A DNA stretch of 64,000 nucleotides from Deltaproteobacteria bacterium. Its GTDB lineage: Bacteria; Myxococcota_C; UBA6777. Shown here in pieces: positions 27,042 through 35,062 of this stretch. The DNA lies in contig SBHC01000084.1 in the NCBI GenBank assembly GCA_006226375.1, positions 1 to 64,000 on the forward strand. Reading direction: 5' to 3'. The notes under the pieces were generated by a model. The model was not told the DNA's origin, did not search any database, and saw nothing but the letters and a program-made list of their open reading frames with translations. Both the position numbers and the translations under genes were made by a program. Positions within the stretch are counted from its first letter, which is position 1. Each line of letters opens with the position of its first letter.

Positions 27042-29063
27042 CTAGCGGAAGTAGTCGTCGATGGTCTTGCCTTGTCGCTTCATCCGAGAGAGGAAGTCAT
27101 CCACCTGCTGGAAGCGAGCCAACATACGCTCATCGTTGTTGGAGAAGTAACCGCCGGTCTTACCGTACAACTTGTTGCGGTCCACGCCAAGGGTTTCCAT
27201 GTAGTAGATCATCTTGGTGAGCTCGTGCGGCTTGTTCTTGTACTTGTCGAGGATGCTGAGAGCGTGTTTTTCCTCGCTGCCATCAAAGTGCCACTCTTTG
27301 CCATAGCTGGCCAGGGTCGCGGCGTCTTTGCGGAGGTTCTGGTCGAGAATCTTGGTTCCAGCCCAGTCCTGCTCCATCGCGCGGATGCCGGCGTTGACGT
27401 TGCCGTTACCATACGCTTTGGCGACAGCACCGTTGGGATCTTGCTCGACGCGGTTCTTGATCATTTGCTCCAGAGCGCCGCGGTTGCTTTGCTTGAACTG
27501 ATCCCAATCCGGGTTGTTACCGTTCGGGGTAAAGCCTCGGGAGTAGATTTGCTGGGCGTAGGATTCGGTGTTGGTTCCAACCCACTCTTTCAGCAGCTCA
27601 GACTTGGACGCCTGGAGGCTGACTTCACCTTTGGCAACTTTTGCGTCAAACTCAGCCTTGGCGCCGCCCTTAAGATCAAGGAACACGCGCTGGTACTGGT
27701 TGTTGTACTTTCCGTTTTCCAAAACGTTCTGCGCTTCGTAGGTGATACCGATGTTTGCGTTCAAACCGCCTTTGGGTGGATTTTGACGGATGTAGTCGAT
27801 GTTGTTGACGAGGCTTTCCACCATCTTCTGGTGTCCGGCCTGCCCCAAGGAGGAGAGGCCTTCTGTGTTCATCGCCATCAAGCCCACCACGGCGTTGTTG
27901 ATTTCCTTCGGTGTCATCTTGGAGAGTTCCTTCAAAGGTACATCGAAGGACACTTTGTGGTTCCGGAAGGTTCCGTTGTTCTCGTTGGTCGGGTCACCGA
28001 TTTGGGTGAACTCGTTGAACTTGTAGCTTCCGTTGACCTTGAGCTTACCAAAGTCCATCTGGCCGTTGACACCGGCTTGCAAGGAGGACTCGTTCCCGCG
28101 ATGGGTGACACCATCGGGAGTGGTGAAGGTTTGCGCGGTGGTTTGTCCACGAGCTGTGCCTTCGACCTTGAAAGGACCAAACTCAGCGTTCACCTTCCCT
28201 TGAAGGAAGGCACCAGACTCGTTCACGATGGTGGGCTTGGCGTAATTGAATTTGGACCCTTCAATATTGAACAGCTTGCCGTCGGCCTTTTCGTTGATTT
28301 TGTGGAGACTACTGGTCAACCAGGCTGCTGCATCCGCGGAGTTGTTGAACTTGGCTTTCACAGAACCGTTGGCGCCCACAGCACCTTCCACGTTCATGAA
28401 ACCAAGGTCCAATCCTGCTTTGACGGCCGCTTCATAGTTGAAGGACAACGAGGTTCCGCCCGTATCGCTCTTGGCCACTTTCAAACCCAGGTCGCCCCAA
28501 GCGCCAGCTTCGACAGGACCGTACACTTTGGCAGAGCCTTCGATGTGGAAGTCGATTCCGCCGGACTCACCGCGCTCATTGGCGATGGCGTCAATCGCGG
28601 TTTGTACCGACTTCACAGAGATTGGCTTGGTCAGATCCAACTGAGCATCTTTGATGTCAGTTCCTTCCGGCTTAACCGGCGTGGATTGGGGTGCAGTGGG
28701 TGCAGCATCGGGAGCTTGAGGAGCGGTTGGCGCTGCTGGAGCCTGACGCTGGACCTGACGAGGAGCCGCCACTGTGTTCTCACCTGACACCTGTGGAGTG
28801 GTCTCAGACGCTTTGATCTGAGGAGCACTTGGAGCCTTGGGTGCAGTGGGTGCAGCCGGGTCCCGCGTGATGCTGGGTTTCTTCGGTGTCGTGGGCGTCT
28901 TGGTTGTAGGAACCGAAACAGGCTTCGGGGTCGAAACAGGTTTCGGAGTGGAAACAGGCTTCGGAGTGGAGGGCCTGGGGGTCGAAACAGGCTTCGGAGT
29001 TGAAACGGGTTTCGGTGAAGACATTCTGGGGGCTGACATGCCGCCGCTTGGTTTGATAGCCAT
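27042..29063 (-). CDS. large unknown protein with Thr-Pro-Lys-Pro-Val-Ser repeats at the N-terminus
   Basis: The protein is 673 aa, with AGGAG nine bases upstream. Residues 1-155 are disordered: a run of STPKPV units (16-50) and then Ala-Pro-Thr-rich sequence. The rest divides into a glycine-rich, strand-forming part (about 165-400: AGAWGDLGLKVAKSDTGG, GLDLGFMNVEGAVGANGSVK, VNGSYKFNEF) and a helical charged C-terminus (about 520-673) ending in FLSRMKRQGKTIDDYF. No signal peptide, catalytic motif or known domain is recognised. The architecture resembles polymorphic or translocated effectors, with a disordered delivery region followed by globular modules. This is an inference. It is the promoter-proximal gene of the minus-strand cluster. 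Confidence 0.65.
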   Translation of the reverse strand: MAIKPSGGMSAPRMSSPKPVSTPKPVSTPRPSTPKPVSTPKPVSTPKPVSVPTTKTPTTPKKPSITRDPAAPTAPKAPSAPQIKASETTPQVSGENTVAAPRQVQRQAPAAPTAPQAPDAAPTAPQSTPVKPEGTDIKDAQLDLTKPISVKSVQTAIDAIANERGESGGIDFHIEGSAKVYGPVEAGAWGDLGLKVAKSDTGGTSLSFNYEAAVKAGLDLGFMNVEGAVGANGSVKAKFNNSADAAAWLTSSLHKINEKADGKLFNIEGSKFNYAKPTIVNESGAFLQGKVNAEFGPFKVEGTARGQTTAQTFTTPDGVTHRGNESSLQAGVNGQMDFGKLKVNGSYKFNEFTQIGDPTNENNGTFRNHKVSFDVPLKELSKMTPKEINNAVVGLMAMNTEGLSSLGQAGHQKMVESLVNNIDYIRQNPPKGGLNANIGITYEAQNVLENGKYNNQYQRVFLDLKGGAKAEFDAKVAKGEVSLQASKSELLKEWVGTNTESYAQQIYSRGFTPNGNNPDWDQFKQSNRGALEQMIKNRVEQDPNGAVAKAYGNGNVNAGIRAMEQDWAGTKILDQNLRKDAATLASYGKEWHFDGSEEKHALSILDKYKNKPHELTKMIYYMETLGVDRNKLYGKTGGYFSNNDERMLARFQQVDDFLSRMKRQGKTIDDYFR
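28914..29018 (-). repeat. short in-frame tandem repeats encoding STPKPV units
   Basis: Degenerate 18-base units encode S-T-P-K-P-V (one copy shortened and altered to STPRP) six times at residues 16-50 of the 673-aa protein. Third-position differences between copies show that the protein repeat, not the DNA, has been maintained. Confidence 0.8.
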
Positions 29064-29377
29064 GATATAGATCTCCTATATGGAAACGTTCCAACACGCT
29101 TATATATCGGGCAATTGGTATCTTGCATTTGATCACATTATCGGGGTTGGCTTCAATTGGTTGCGAAAAAAAGTGACAAACCTCACATTGCCCCATGGGA
29201 CAAGGGGGAATGATAGATTCGTTTTTCCCTCCCTACCGCCAGAGAAGAAAAGAAACAGCCACCTCAGCGCTCGAATGTTCAGACAGATCTCGACCCCCAT
29301 CCAAGAATCTTTTATAGTGAGACGTCTGACTGGGCCCCAACGCTAGGCCCCTCCACCCTGAGCAACATGAGTGAACC
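29064..29377. other. divergent intergenic region
   Basis: This 314-bp spacer lies between the 673-aa gene (minus) and the Cys-rich repeat gene (plus). It should contain both promoters. A TATAGT box near 29314 and the short palindrome AGACGTCT just after it are candidates for the plus strand, but no good -35 box is seen. No ORF is credible. Confidence 0.5.
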
Positions 29378-30712
29378 ATGATCAAATCTTGCTCCTCCCA
29401 AAGCACACAACATCACTCCGCTGGCATTGAGCAACAACGTGGCAACCTTCTCCCCCTAGGGTTCGCTTTGTTTGTTCTTGTCTTTGTGATGTTGACCTCG
29501 TCAACGGCTTTCGCTCAAGCGGTTTGTGGGAATGGGATCTGCGACAGCTCCGAGAACTGTTCTAGCTGCGCCATCGACTGTCGCTGCCAGAACGGAACTC
29601 TCTGTGTGAACGGGGCCTGCCAAAGCAGCACGGCCCGATGCGGAAACAACCGCTGCGACGGCACGGAGAACTGCAAAACCTGCCCCGGAGATTGTCCCTG
29701 CCCTCAAGGCGAATTGTGCATCAGCAGTGTTTGTCGTGTTCCTCCACGATGTGGAGATCAGATCTGCGACGCCACTGAGAATTGCTCTTCTTGCCAGCTC
29801 GATTGCCAATGCCAGACAGGACAAGTGTGTCAGAGCGGCGTCTGTACCCGACGAGTCGTTTGTGGCGATGGTGTCTGCGATAGCAACGAGAACTGCTCCA
29901 ACTGCGCCCGTGATTGCCAGTGCCCCACTGGCCAAACTTGCAACCAGGGGACCTGTGAGACTCGTGTGATCTGCGGCGACGGTGTTTGTGATCAGACAGA
30001 GAACTGTTCTTCCTGTGCGAGAGATTGCCGCTGCACCCAAGGGGAAGTTTGTCGGGACTCCAAGTGTGTCGCTGAAACCGTATGCGGAGACGGTGTCTGT
30101 GATACCGATGAGAACTGCTCCACCTGCCGCTCGGATTGCGGTTGCGACAATGGACAAATTTGCCAGAACGGACAGTGCCGGGTCGATACCAACTGCGGGA
30201 ACAACCGCTGCGAGCAAGATCAAAATGAGAACTGCAGCACCTGCGCAGCGGACTGTGGCTGCCCCTCAGGGAAAGGATGCATTCAAGCAGAATGCAAGGA
30301 CCTCCCCTCTTGTGGAAACGGCACTTGCGAACCCGACAAAGGCGAGAACTGCGAAGAATGCGTGAAAGACTGCGCATGCAAATCCGGCCAAGTCTGTGAT
30401 GACAAAACATGCATCACCCCGCCAGAGCCAGCACCCAGCGAGTCAACATCGACGCAGCAAGATGGCAGCACAAACAACCCAGGCGAAAGCGCCACCAGCG
30501 AAGGAACGCAAGAGTCCAATCCTGACGCCACGGGGCCAGAGAGCGGCGAGCCCCAAGACTACGCCTGGTTGTACAAAACACCTGAAGCGGCACCCAAGGC
30601 TTGCAATTGCCAGACAGACCAAAGTCCTCCGATGTGGGTGTACTTCCTCTCTTTGTTTGGATTGTTCCTCACCATCCGACGAAACGTAACCCGCTCCAAC
30701 AACCTGTCCTAA
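29378..30712 (+). CDS. exported Cys-rich eight-repeat protein with MYXO-CTERM-like tail
   Basis: The protein is 444 aa. The signal peptide covers about residues 25-48 (LGFALFVLVFVMLTSSTAFA then QA). Eight tandem units of 36-39 residues follow, of the form CGDGVCD-x-ENCSSC-x3-DCxC-x2-G-x2-C-x4-C, each with about eight cysteines. After an acidic Ser/Thr/Pro-rich linker the C-terminus has CNC, a hydrophobic helix (PMWVYFLSLFGLFLTI) and RRN. This is the layout of MYXO-CTERM sorting signals (Cys motif, helix, Arg cluster), with a weaker Arg cluster than usual. It is probably a cell-surface, disulfide-stabilised stalk or adhesin-like protein. Confidence 0.8.
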   Translation: MIKSCSSQSTQHHSAGIEQQRGNLLPLGFALFVLVFVMLTSSTAFAQAVCGNGICDSSENCSSCAIDCRCQNGTLCVNGACQSSTARCGNNRCDGTENCKTCPGDCPCPQGELCISSVCRVPPRCGDQICDATENCSSCQLDCQCQTGQVCQSGVCTRRVVCGDGVCDSNENCSNCARDCQCPTGQTCNQGTCETRVICGDGVCDQTENCSSCARDCRCTQGEVCRDSKCVAETVCGDGVCDTDENCSTCRSDCGCDNGQICQNGQCRVDTNCGNNRCEQDQNENCSTCAADCGCPSGKGCIQAECKDLPSCGNGTCEPDKGENCEECVKDCACKSGQVCDDKTCITPPEPAPSESTSTQQDGSTNNPGESATSEGTQESNPDATGPESGEPQDYAWLYKTPEAAPKACNCQTDQSPPMWVYFLSLFGLFLTIRRNVTRSNNLS

Positions 30713-30745
30713 TGTAGAAAGCCCCAATCGCGAACAGGAGAAACG

Positions 30746-31204
30746 ATGCGACCCTTCCGGATACTTGGAATTCAACAAATTGCCATTGGTGGGCTCGACA
30801 AGTCCAAGCTCTCTCGTTTTTGGGTGGACATTCTGGGCCTCACCCAAGTGAGTACGTTCCAGAGTGAGTCGGAAAACGTAGACGAAGACATTCTCCAAAT
30901 CGGTGAAGGCCCCCACGCTGTGGAAGTGGATCTGATGCAGCCCCTTGATCCAGAGAAACGCCCACGAGTCCATGAGCCCAAGCTCAACCACGTTGGGCTG
31001 TGGGTCGACAATCTTGCCGAGGCTGTCTCGTGGATGGAAGAGCAGGGAGTTCGCTTTACCCCCGGTGGAATTCGCAAAGGGGCATCCGGTCATGATGTTT
31101 GCTTTGTCCACCCCAAGAGCAACGATGCCTTCCCTCTCAGCGCAGAGGGTGTCTTGGTCGAGTTGGTTCAGGCCCCCCCTGAAGTTATTGAGGCCCTCGG
31201 ATAG
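30746..31204 (+). CDS. VOC (glyoxalase/bleomycin-resistance) superfamily protein
   Basis: The protein is 152 aa with AGGAG five bases upstream. Two beta-alpha-beta-beta-beta modules are visible: [20 protein letters not shown] with ILGL, and [20 protein letters not shown] with [20 protein letters not shown]. Glu in VLVELVQ is a likely metal ligand, as in methylmalonyl-CoA epimerase and related lyases. It resembles methylmalonyl-CoA epimerase in length and C-terminal motif, but the exact reaction is uncertain. Convergent with the kinase at 31219. Confidence 0.82.
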   Translation: MRPFRILGIQQIAIGGLDKSKLSRFWVDILGLTQVSTFQSESENVDEDILQIGEGPHAVEVDLMQPLDPEKRPRVHEPKLNHVGLWVDNLAEAVSWMEEQGVRFTPGGIRKGASGHDVCFVHPKSNDAFPLSAEGVLVELVQAPPEVIEALG

Positions 31205-31218
31205 GAAGTAGGCCTAGC

Positions 31219-32400
31219 TCAGGAAAGTGAGGCAGCCAAGAGCCGGTCTCGGAACTCATCACACGATGGAACACGCTTCTCTGGAGACTTTTCCAACGCA
31301 TCGAGGATCAGTTGGTTCCAATCTTCGGGTAGCTCTGTACGCAACGACGATGGCGGCGTTGGAGCCTGCTCCAAATGGGCCGACATCAAGGAAAACAAGT
31401 CGCGCTGCTGAAACGGCGGATGCCCCACACACATCTGGTACAACAAGACACCCAAGGCGTACACATCTGACTTGGGCTCCACCTTCTTGTGGTTCTGAAA
31501 CTGCTCCGGTGCCATGTACAGACAAGTCCCCAACAAAGTCCCGCTGACCGTATAGTTTGTACCTTCCAAAACCTTGGCGAGGCCAAAGTCAGCGACCAGA
31601 GGAGTGAGACCTCGCTCTCCTTCCTGGAGAAGAATGTTGCCTGGCTTGATGTCGCGATGAACCACTCCTTCGCTGTGAGCATGGGACATTGCAGACAAGA
31701 CGGGGTCGAAGAGATCACGAATCACATGCAAGGGCAAAGGGCCGCTGTGAGCTTCGAGATACTCTCGGAGACTCTTGCCTTGCACCAGCTGCATCACGAT
31801 GGCCATCCATTCGTCTTGCTCAAGCAAATCGTGAATCCGAAGAATGTTAGGATGGTACAAAGCCGCCATGAGCTTGGCTTCACGCATAAACCTTTGACGT
31901 GATCGTTCTTTCCGAAACAGGTTGGCGTGCAAAACTTTGACCGCAACCCGCCGATGCATCGCCATATCCCGAGCCTGGTACACCATCCCCATGCCACCCA
32001 TCCCCAGGGTGTCTTCGATGACATAGTTCTCCACCAACATCGTGCGCGGGGCCAGAACCACAGGCGTCACATCGGGACCAGAAGCGGCTGCAGCCATCGA
32101 ATGGTCTTCTAAAAAACGCGACACATGCGCTAGATTTCGAAGGTCTGCTGGTCCAAACTCATGGGAATCAACGGCCAAAGGAGAACGCCCTGTGAGCCTG
32201 CGGGCTGCTTCGATGATATGGGAGTCCCACACGAGAGATTCAGACACCTGGTGCAAAATGGGCTCCGGCCGATGCTCTTCCCTTTTGGGTTCAGAGGGAG
32301 CTTGTTGTGTTCCACAATAGGGACAAAACGTTGCGTCAACAGGCATCTCACGGTCACAATGCACGCAGCGACGTTCCATCAGCACCATAACTATATCCAT
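31219..32400 (-). CDS. cytoplasmic Ser/Thr protein kinase with N-terminal zinc ribbon
   Basis: The protein is 393 aa. A zinc ribbon (Cys12, 15, 26, 29) is followed by a linker and a kinase domain from about 126 to 390: GMGGMGMV loop, Lys155 in VAVKVL, VVHRDIKPGN (His248-Asp250), DFG 271-273 and GTCLYMAPEQF. There is no membrane helix, unlike the other two kinases here. In-frame ATGs at 32388 and 32379 are alternative starts and no strong ribosome site distinguishes them. It shares the zinc-ribbon plus kinase plan with the gene at 21989, bracketing the unknown-protein region. Confidence 0.9.
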   Translation of the reverse strand: MDIVMVLMERRCVHCDREMPVDATFCPYCGTQQAPSEPKREEHRPEPILHQVSESLVWDSHIIEAARRLTGRSPLAVDSHEFGPADLRNLAHVSRFLEDHSMAAAASGPDVTPVVLAPRTMLVENYVIEDTLGMGGMGMVYQARDMAMHRRVAVKVLHANLFRKERSRQRFMREAKLMAALYHPNILRIHDLLEQDEWMAIVMQLVQGKSLREYLEAHSGPLPLHVIRDLFDPVLSAMSHAHSEGVVHRDIKPGNILLQEGERGLTPLVADFGLAKVLEGTNYTVSGTLLGTCLYMAPEQFQNHKKVEPKSDVYALGVLLYQMCVGHPPFQQRDLFSLMSAHLEQAPTPPSSLRTELPEDWNQLILDALEKSPEKRVPSCDEFRDRLLAASLS

Positions 32401-32669
32401 CCCATGTCGTTTCGGTTTCTGGACCCATTCCAGGAAACCCGAACGATACTAACACAGCACCACAACGACAAGGGGGAGTCTTGGGAAAGAAAGCATTCCA
32501 ATGGGCCAATCACAACAAAAAGAGAACCCTCAAGAGAAGAAAAGGGATTGCGTTGAAGGAACTGAGCTTGTACAACTGAAGCAAACCAAAGGGCATTCCC
32601 ACTTCTCGATTTGGTGCTTGGACCCCATCAATCCAAGGACGTCCCAAGGAACACAACAAGGAAGCTTGG

Positions 32670-33431
32670 ATGGCGAATCCACAACAACCTCAAGGCAAAC
32701 CGCTAAGCCGCGCGCAACAACGTGCGGCCAACCGCAAGAAATTCATTGAGGGCTACCTCAAACGCGACCGTTTTGTAAACGTTCGTACCGACCAGCTTCG
32801 GTTGATCATCAACGAGGAGCAAGAACTCTACGACTTCCTTGACTTGATGGACAAAGCCTTGATGGGCAGGGACTACGAAAAGCCAGAGTTCCTGGACAAG
32901 GACTTCTACATCACAGATGAAGGCAAAATCATCTTTGAAGAAGAACACCTCGATCTGGAAACCGCAGAAGGTCCCCGGCTCGAAGAAGCCATGTGGATCC
33001 TCACGCAAGGTGACATCCGCACACAGATCAATGCGATGAACCGTGGCCCCATCGTCACAGGCTTAATTACCCTGGTCAACCGGATGTGTCAGTTGGACGA
33101 CGAGAGCACAGAGACAGGCTCACGTCGTCACTCCATGGCCAGTATCGCCGCCCTTGCGTTGTACTGCACCTCCCCTCACTGGGACGAGCCTATCATCGCA
33201 GAGATCGAAAAGCTCTCGAAAGAATCTCCCTTTGCCCTTGTCCGCTCCATCTTGGGAATGGGCTTGCTCGTCGTAGAAAACGCTGGAACAGGCGTACGAG
33301 TGGAGCTTCAATTTGGCCGCGGACGCGCCAGAGAACGTTTTGTGAAGAAGAAGAAAACTGGGGAAGGCGAAGAAGCGGAAGAGACACCACGCCGCCGCAG
33401 ACGTCGTAGACGCCGACGACGCCGCCAGTAA
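32670..33431 (+). CDS. unknown protein with poly-arginine C-terminus
   Basis: The protein is 253 aa with AAGGAA six bases upstream. Residues about 1-205 are a mixed charged, helical sequence without recognised motifs (FIEGYLKRDRFVNVRTDQL, LDLMDKALMGRDYEKPEFLD). The last 40 residues are extreme: lysine/glutamate-rich, then a run of twelve arginines broken only at the very end by Gln. Such tails occur in RNA- or ribosome-binding proteins, or as nucleic-acid-binding extensions. The coding bias is normal. It ends 79 bp from the convergent 435-aa gene. Confidence 0.65.
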   Translation: MANPQQPQGKPLSRAQQRAANRKKFIEGYLKRDRFVNVRTDQLRLIINEEQELYDFLDLMDKALMGRDYEKPEFLDKDFYITDEGKIIFEEEHLDLETAEGPRLEEAMWILTQGDIRTQINAMNRGPIVTGLITLVNRMCQLDDESTETGSRRHSMASIAALALYCTSPHWDEPIIAEIEKLSKESPFALVRSILGMGLLVVENAGTGVRVELQFGRGRARERFVKKKKTGEGEEAEETPRRRRRRRRRRRRQ

Positions 33432-33470
33432 AAAGCGACGCCCTTCAGACAAGATGGCTGGAAAGTTGTA

Positions 33471-33522
33471 GAGGCTCGACTCCCTTACCGGAAGTGGAGG
33501 TTCGACTCCCTTACCGGAAGTC
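33471..33522. repeat. two 26-bp tandem copies overlapping a gene end
   Basis: Unit 33471-33496 and unit 33497-33522 differ at only two bases. The second copy contains the stop codon (33511-33513) and last codons of the minus-strand 435-aa gene, so the first copy looks like a tandem duplication of that gene end. The shared core GTTCGACTCCC (or GCTCGACTCCC) resembles a tRNA T-arm, but no tRNA can be folded. Confidence 0.7.
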
Positions 33523-34818
33523 CATCACCGTTTGTTGCCTGTCCATCAGCAGAACCTCCATGAAGTCGCCGAGGATATCTTCGGCTTCCTGACAGAAACC
33601 ACCCATTCGCCAAACGGTATCTTCAAGGCGACCCTCTGTCATCGCGTTGAGAGCCTGCTCTGTGGGTTCGAGCGGGTTGGTGGTCCAGGTGCCATCGGAG
33701 TCACGAACAAGGTACTCTCCATCCCGGAACAAGTAATCCAGGTCAGCGGCGTTGAAGCCTGCGAGATCATCAATGTTGATGTCGTCAGGAGCCAGCGACC
33801 GGATTTTAGCGCCGACCTCCTCCAGCTTCTTCAAGGCTTCTTTCTCGGAGAAGCCCATATCGATAAGCTCCTCTTTGATTCCACCAGCCAACGTAGAGCG
33901 GTTGTTCCTTTGGACGCCGCCGTTGGAGACCTCTGCAAACAAAGTCCTGTTGGTGATACCAATTTTGGCATCCTGCCCAAAGGTCAGCTTGGTTCCATCA
34001 TCAAGAATGAGGGAGGTGGGCAGCTTGTGAGATTGCTGCTCACCAAATCGGTCGGTGATGATGACGTAATCACCTTTGAGTTCGATTTCATCTTGTTCCC
34101 CATCGGACTGTGAGATGACAAGCTTGTCTTTGGACAGGAGCTTGATCTCATGACCACCGGGAGTGGGCAACTCTGTCGATCCAGTCGGAACATAACCAAA
34201 GGTCTTGTCCTCTGGGATTTCCACGTTGGGATCGTCGTTGAGTTCAACGTTTTGACCCTTCTTCGCTTCCTGAACCTGCTCTTTCGACTTGATGCCTAAA
34301 GCGGCCTGGTTGGCTGCAATCAGAGCCATGTCCGCTTTCTTAGTCGGCTTGCCGCCGTGGTTCATGGACATCGCCCGAAAGAGTCGGTTCTCTTCCGAGT
34401 CATCGCTCATCTGGTCCGCTTCGTTCTCATCGGTGATGACAACTTCCATGTTCTCTTTGCGATTGGTCTGCTCAGCAATCACTTTTTGAAGAACGGCGTC
34501 ATCCCCTGCGGCCAGGAACATGGCCTGCATCGGGCTCGACTTCGGCGCGCCGCCCGTTTGCGATTGAATCATGGACGATTCATCGGTGGTCCGACCGTCT
34601 GAAAGTTGCTGAAACTGCTTTTCTTTTTCTTTCTTGACCTGCCCGTTGCTGTACCGGGTGTTTCCCATCGAGCGAACCATCTGGGCAAGATTGGTCTGGA
34701 GTCCAGAGTCTTGTGCCTTGGAGGACGCTGGCGTTTGCTTGGCGTCGGATGATTTGGAGGGAGAGGGCAAAGTTGGCAAACGGGAAGAAGGATCATTGCC
34801 TTTTCGCTTGACACCCAT
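33511..34818 (-). CDS. unknown 435-aa protein with disordered N-terminus
   Basis: It starts at the ATG at 34818. Residues 1-110 are polar and disordered (Ser/Pro/Lys/Gln). A beta-rich core follows at about 205-300 (HEIKLLSKDKLVISQSDGEQ, KGDYVIITDRFGEQ, LDDGTKLTFGQDAKIGITN), then an acidic helical part. The core recalls dystroglycan/DUF1521-like beta domains of secreted proteins but is not firmly assignable. No signal peptide is seen. The disordered N-terminus followed by beta modules resembles the 673-aa protein at 27042, supporting a shared, possibly translocated, class (inference). Confidence 0.6.
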   Translation of the reverse strand: MGVKRKGNDPSSRLPTLPSPSKSSDAKQTPASSKAQDSGLQTNLAQMVRSMGNTRYSNGQVKKEKEKQFQQLSDGRTTDESSMIQSQTGGAPKSSPMQAMFLAAGDDAVLQKVIAEQTNRKENMEVVITDENEADQMSDDSEENRLFRAMSMNHGGKPTKKADMALIAANQAALGIKSKEQVQEAKKGQNVELNDDPNVEIPEDKTFGYVPTGSTELPTPGGHEIKLLSKDKLVISQSDGEQDEIELKGDYVIITDRFGEQQSHKLPTSLILDDGTKLTFGQDAKIGITNRTLFAEVSNGGVQRNNRSTLAGGIKEELIDMGFSEKEALKKLEEVGAKIRSLAPDDINIDDLAGFNAADLDYLFRDGEYLVRDSDGTWTTNPLEPTEQALNAMTEGRLEDTVWRMGGFCQEAEDILGDFMEVLLMDRQQTVMDFR

Positions 34819-35062
34819 GATGGAATCCTGCTGATGCTGATCTCTTGCACAACGCACAAGAAAGTTTATCCAAGAGGAGCACGCATCCGACGAATCGACA
34901 GAGCGTGGCTTCCTTCTTACTCACAATTCAAAGGATGGAGCTTGCCCAGGTTGTTGTGAAACAGGAATCCGGGGTGTCCATCAACGTGTGTTTGTACTTT
35001 ATTTTGCAAAAAAAAACAAGAGCGGGTCTAACGCAAAACAGGAGCCTTTCAGGCGATTCCGT

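Noticed and set aside
29501-30410. long open frames antisense to the Cys-rich repeat gene (also seen opposite the MopE-like gene)
   Set aside because: They are shadows produced by repetitive, biased codons on the coding strand. The sense protein has a signal peptide and a regular Cys pattern.
33471-33522. tRNA-like T-arm sequence GTTCGACTCCC
   Set aside because: No acceptor, D or anticodon stems can be paired around it. It is part of a 26-bp tandem duplication at a gene end.
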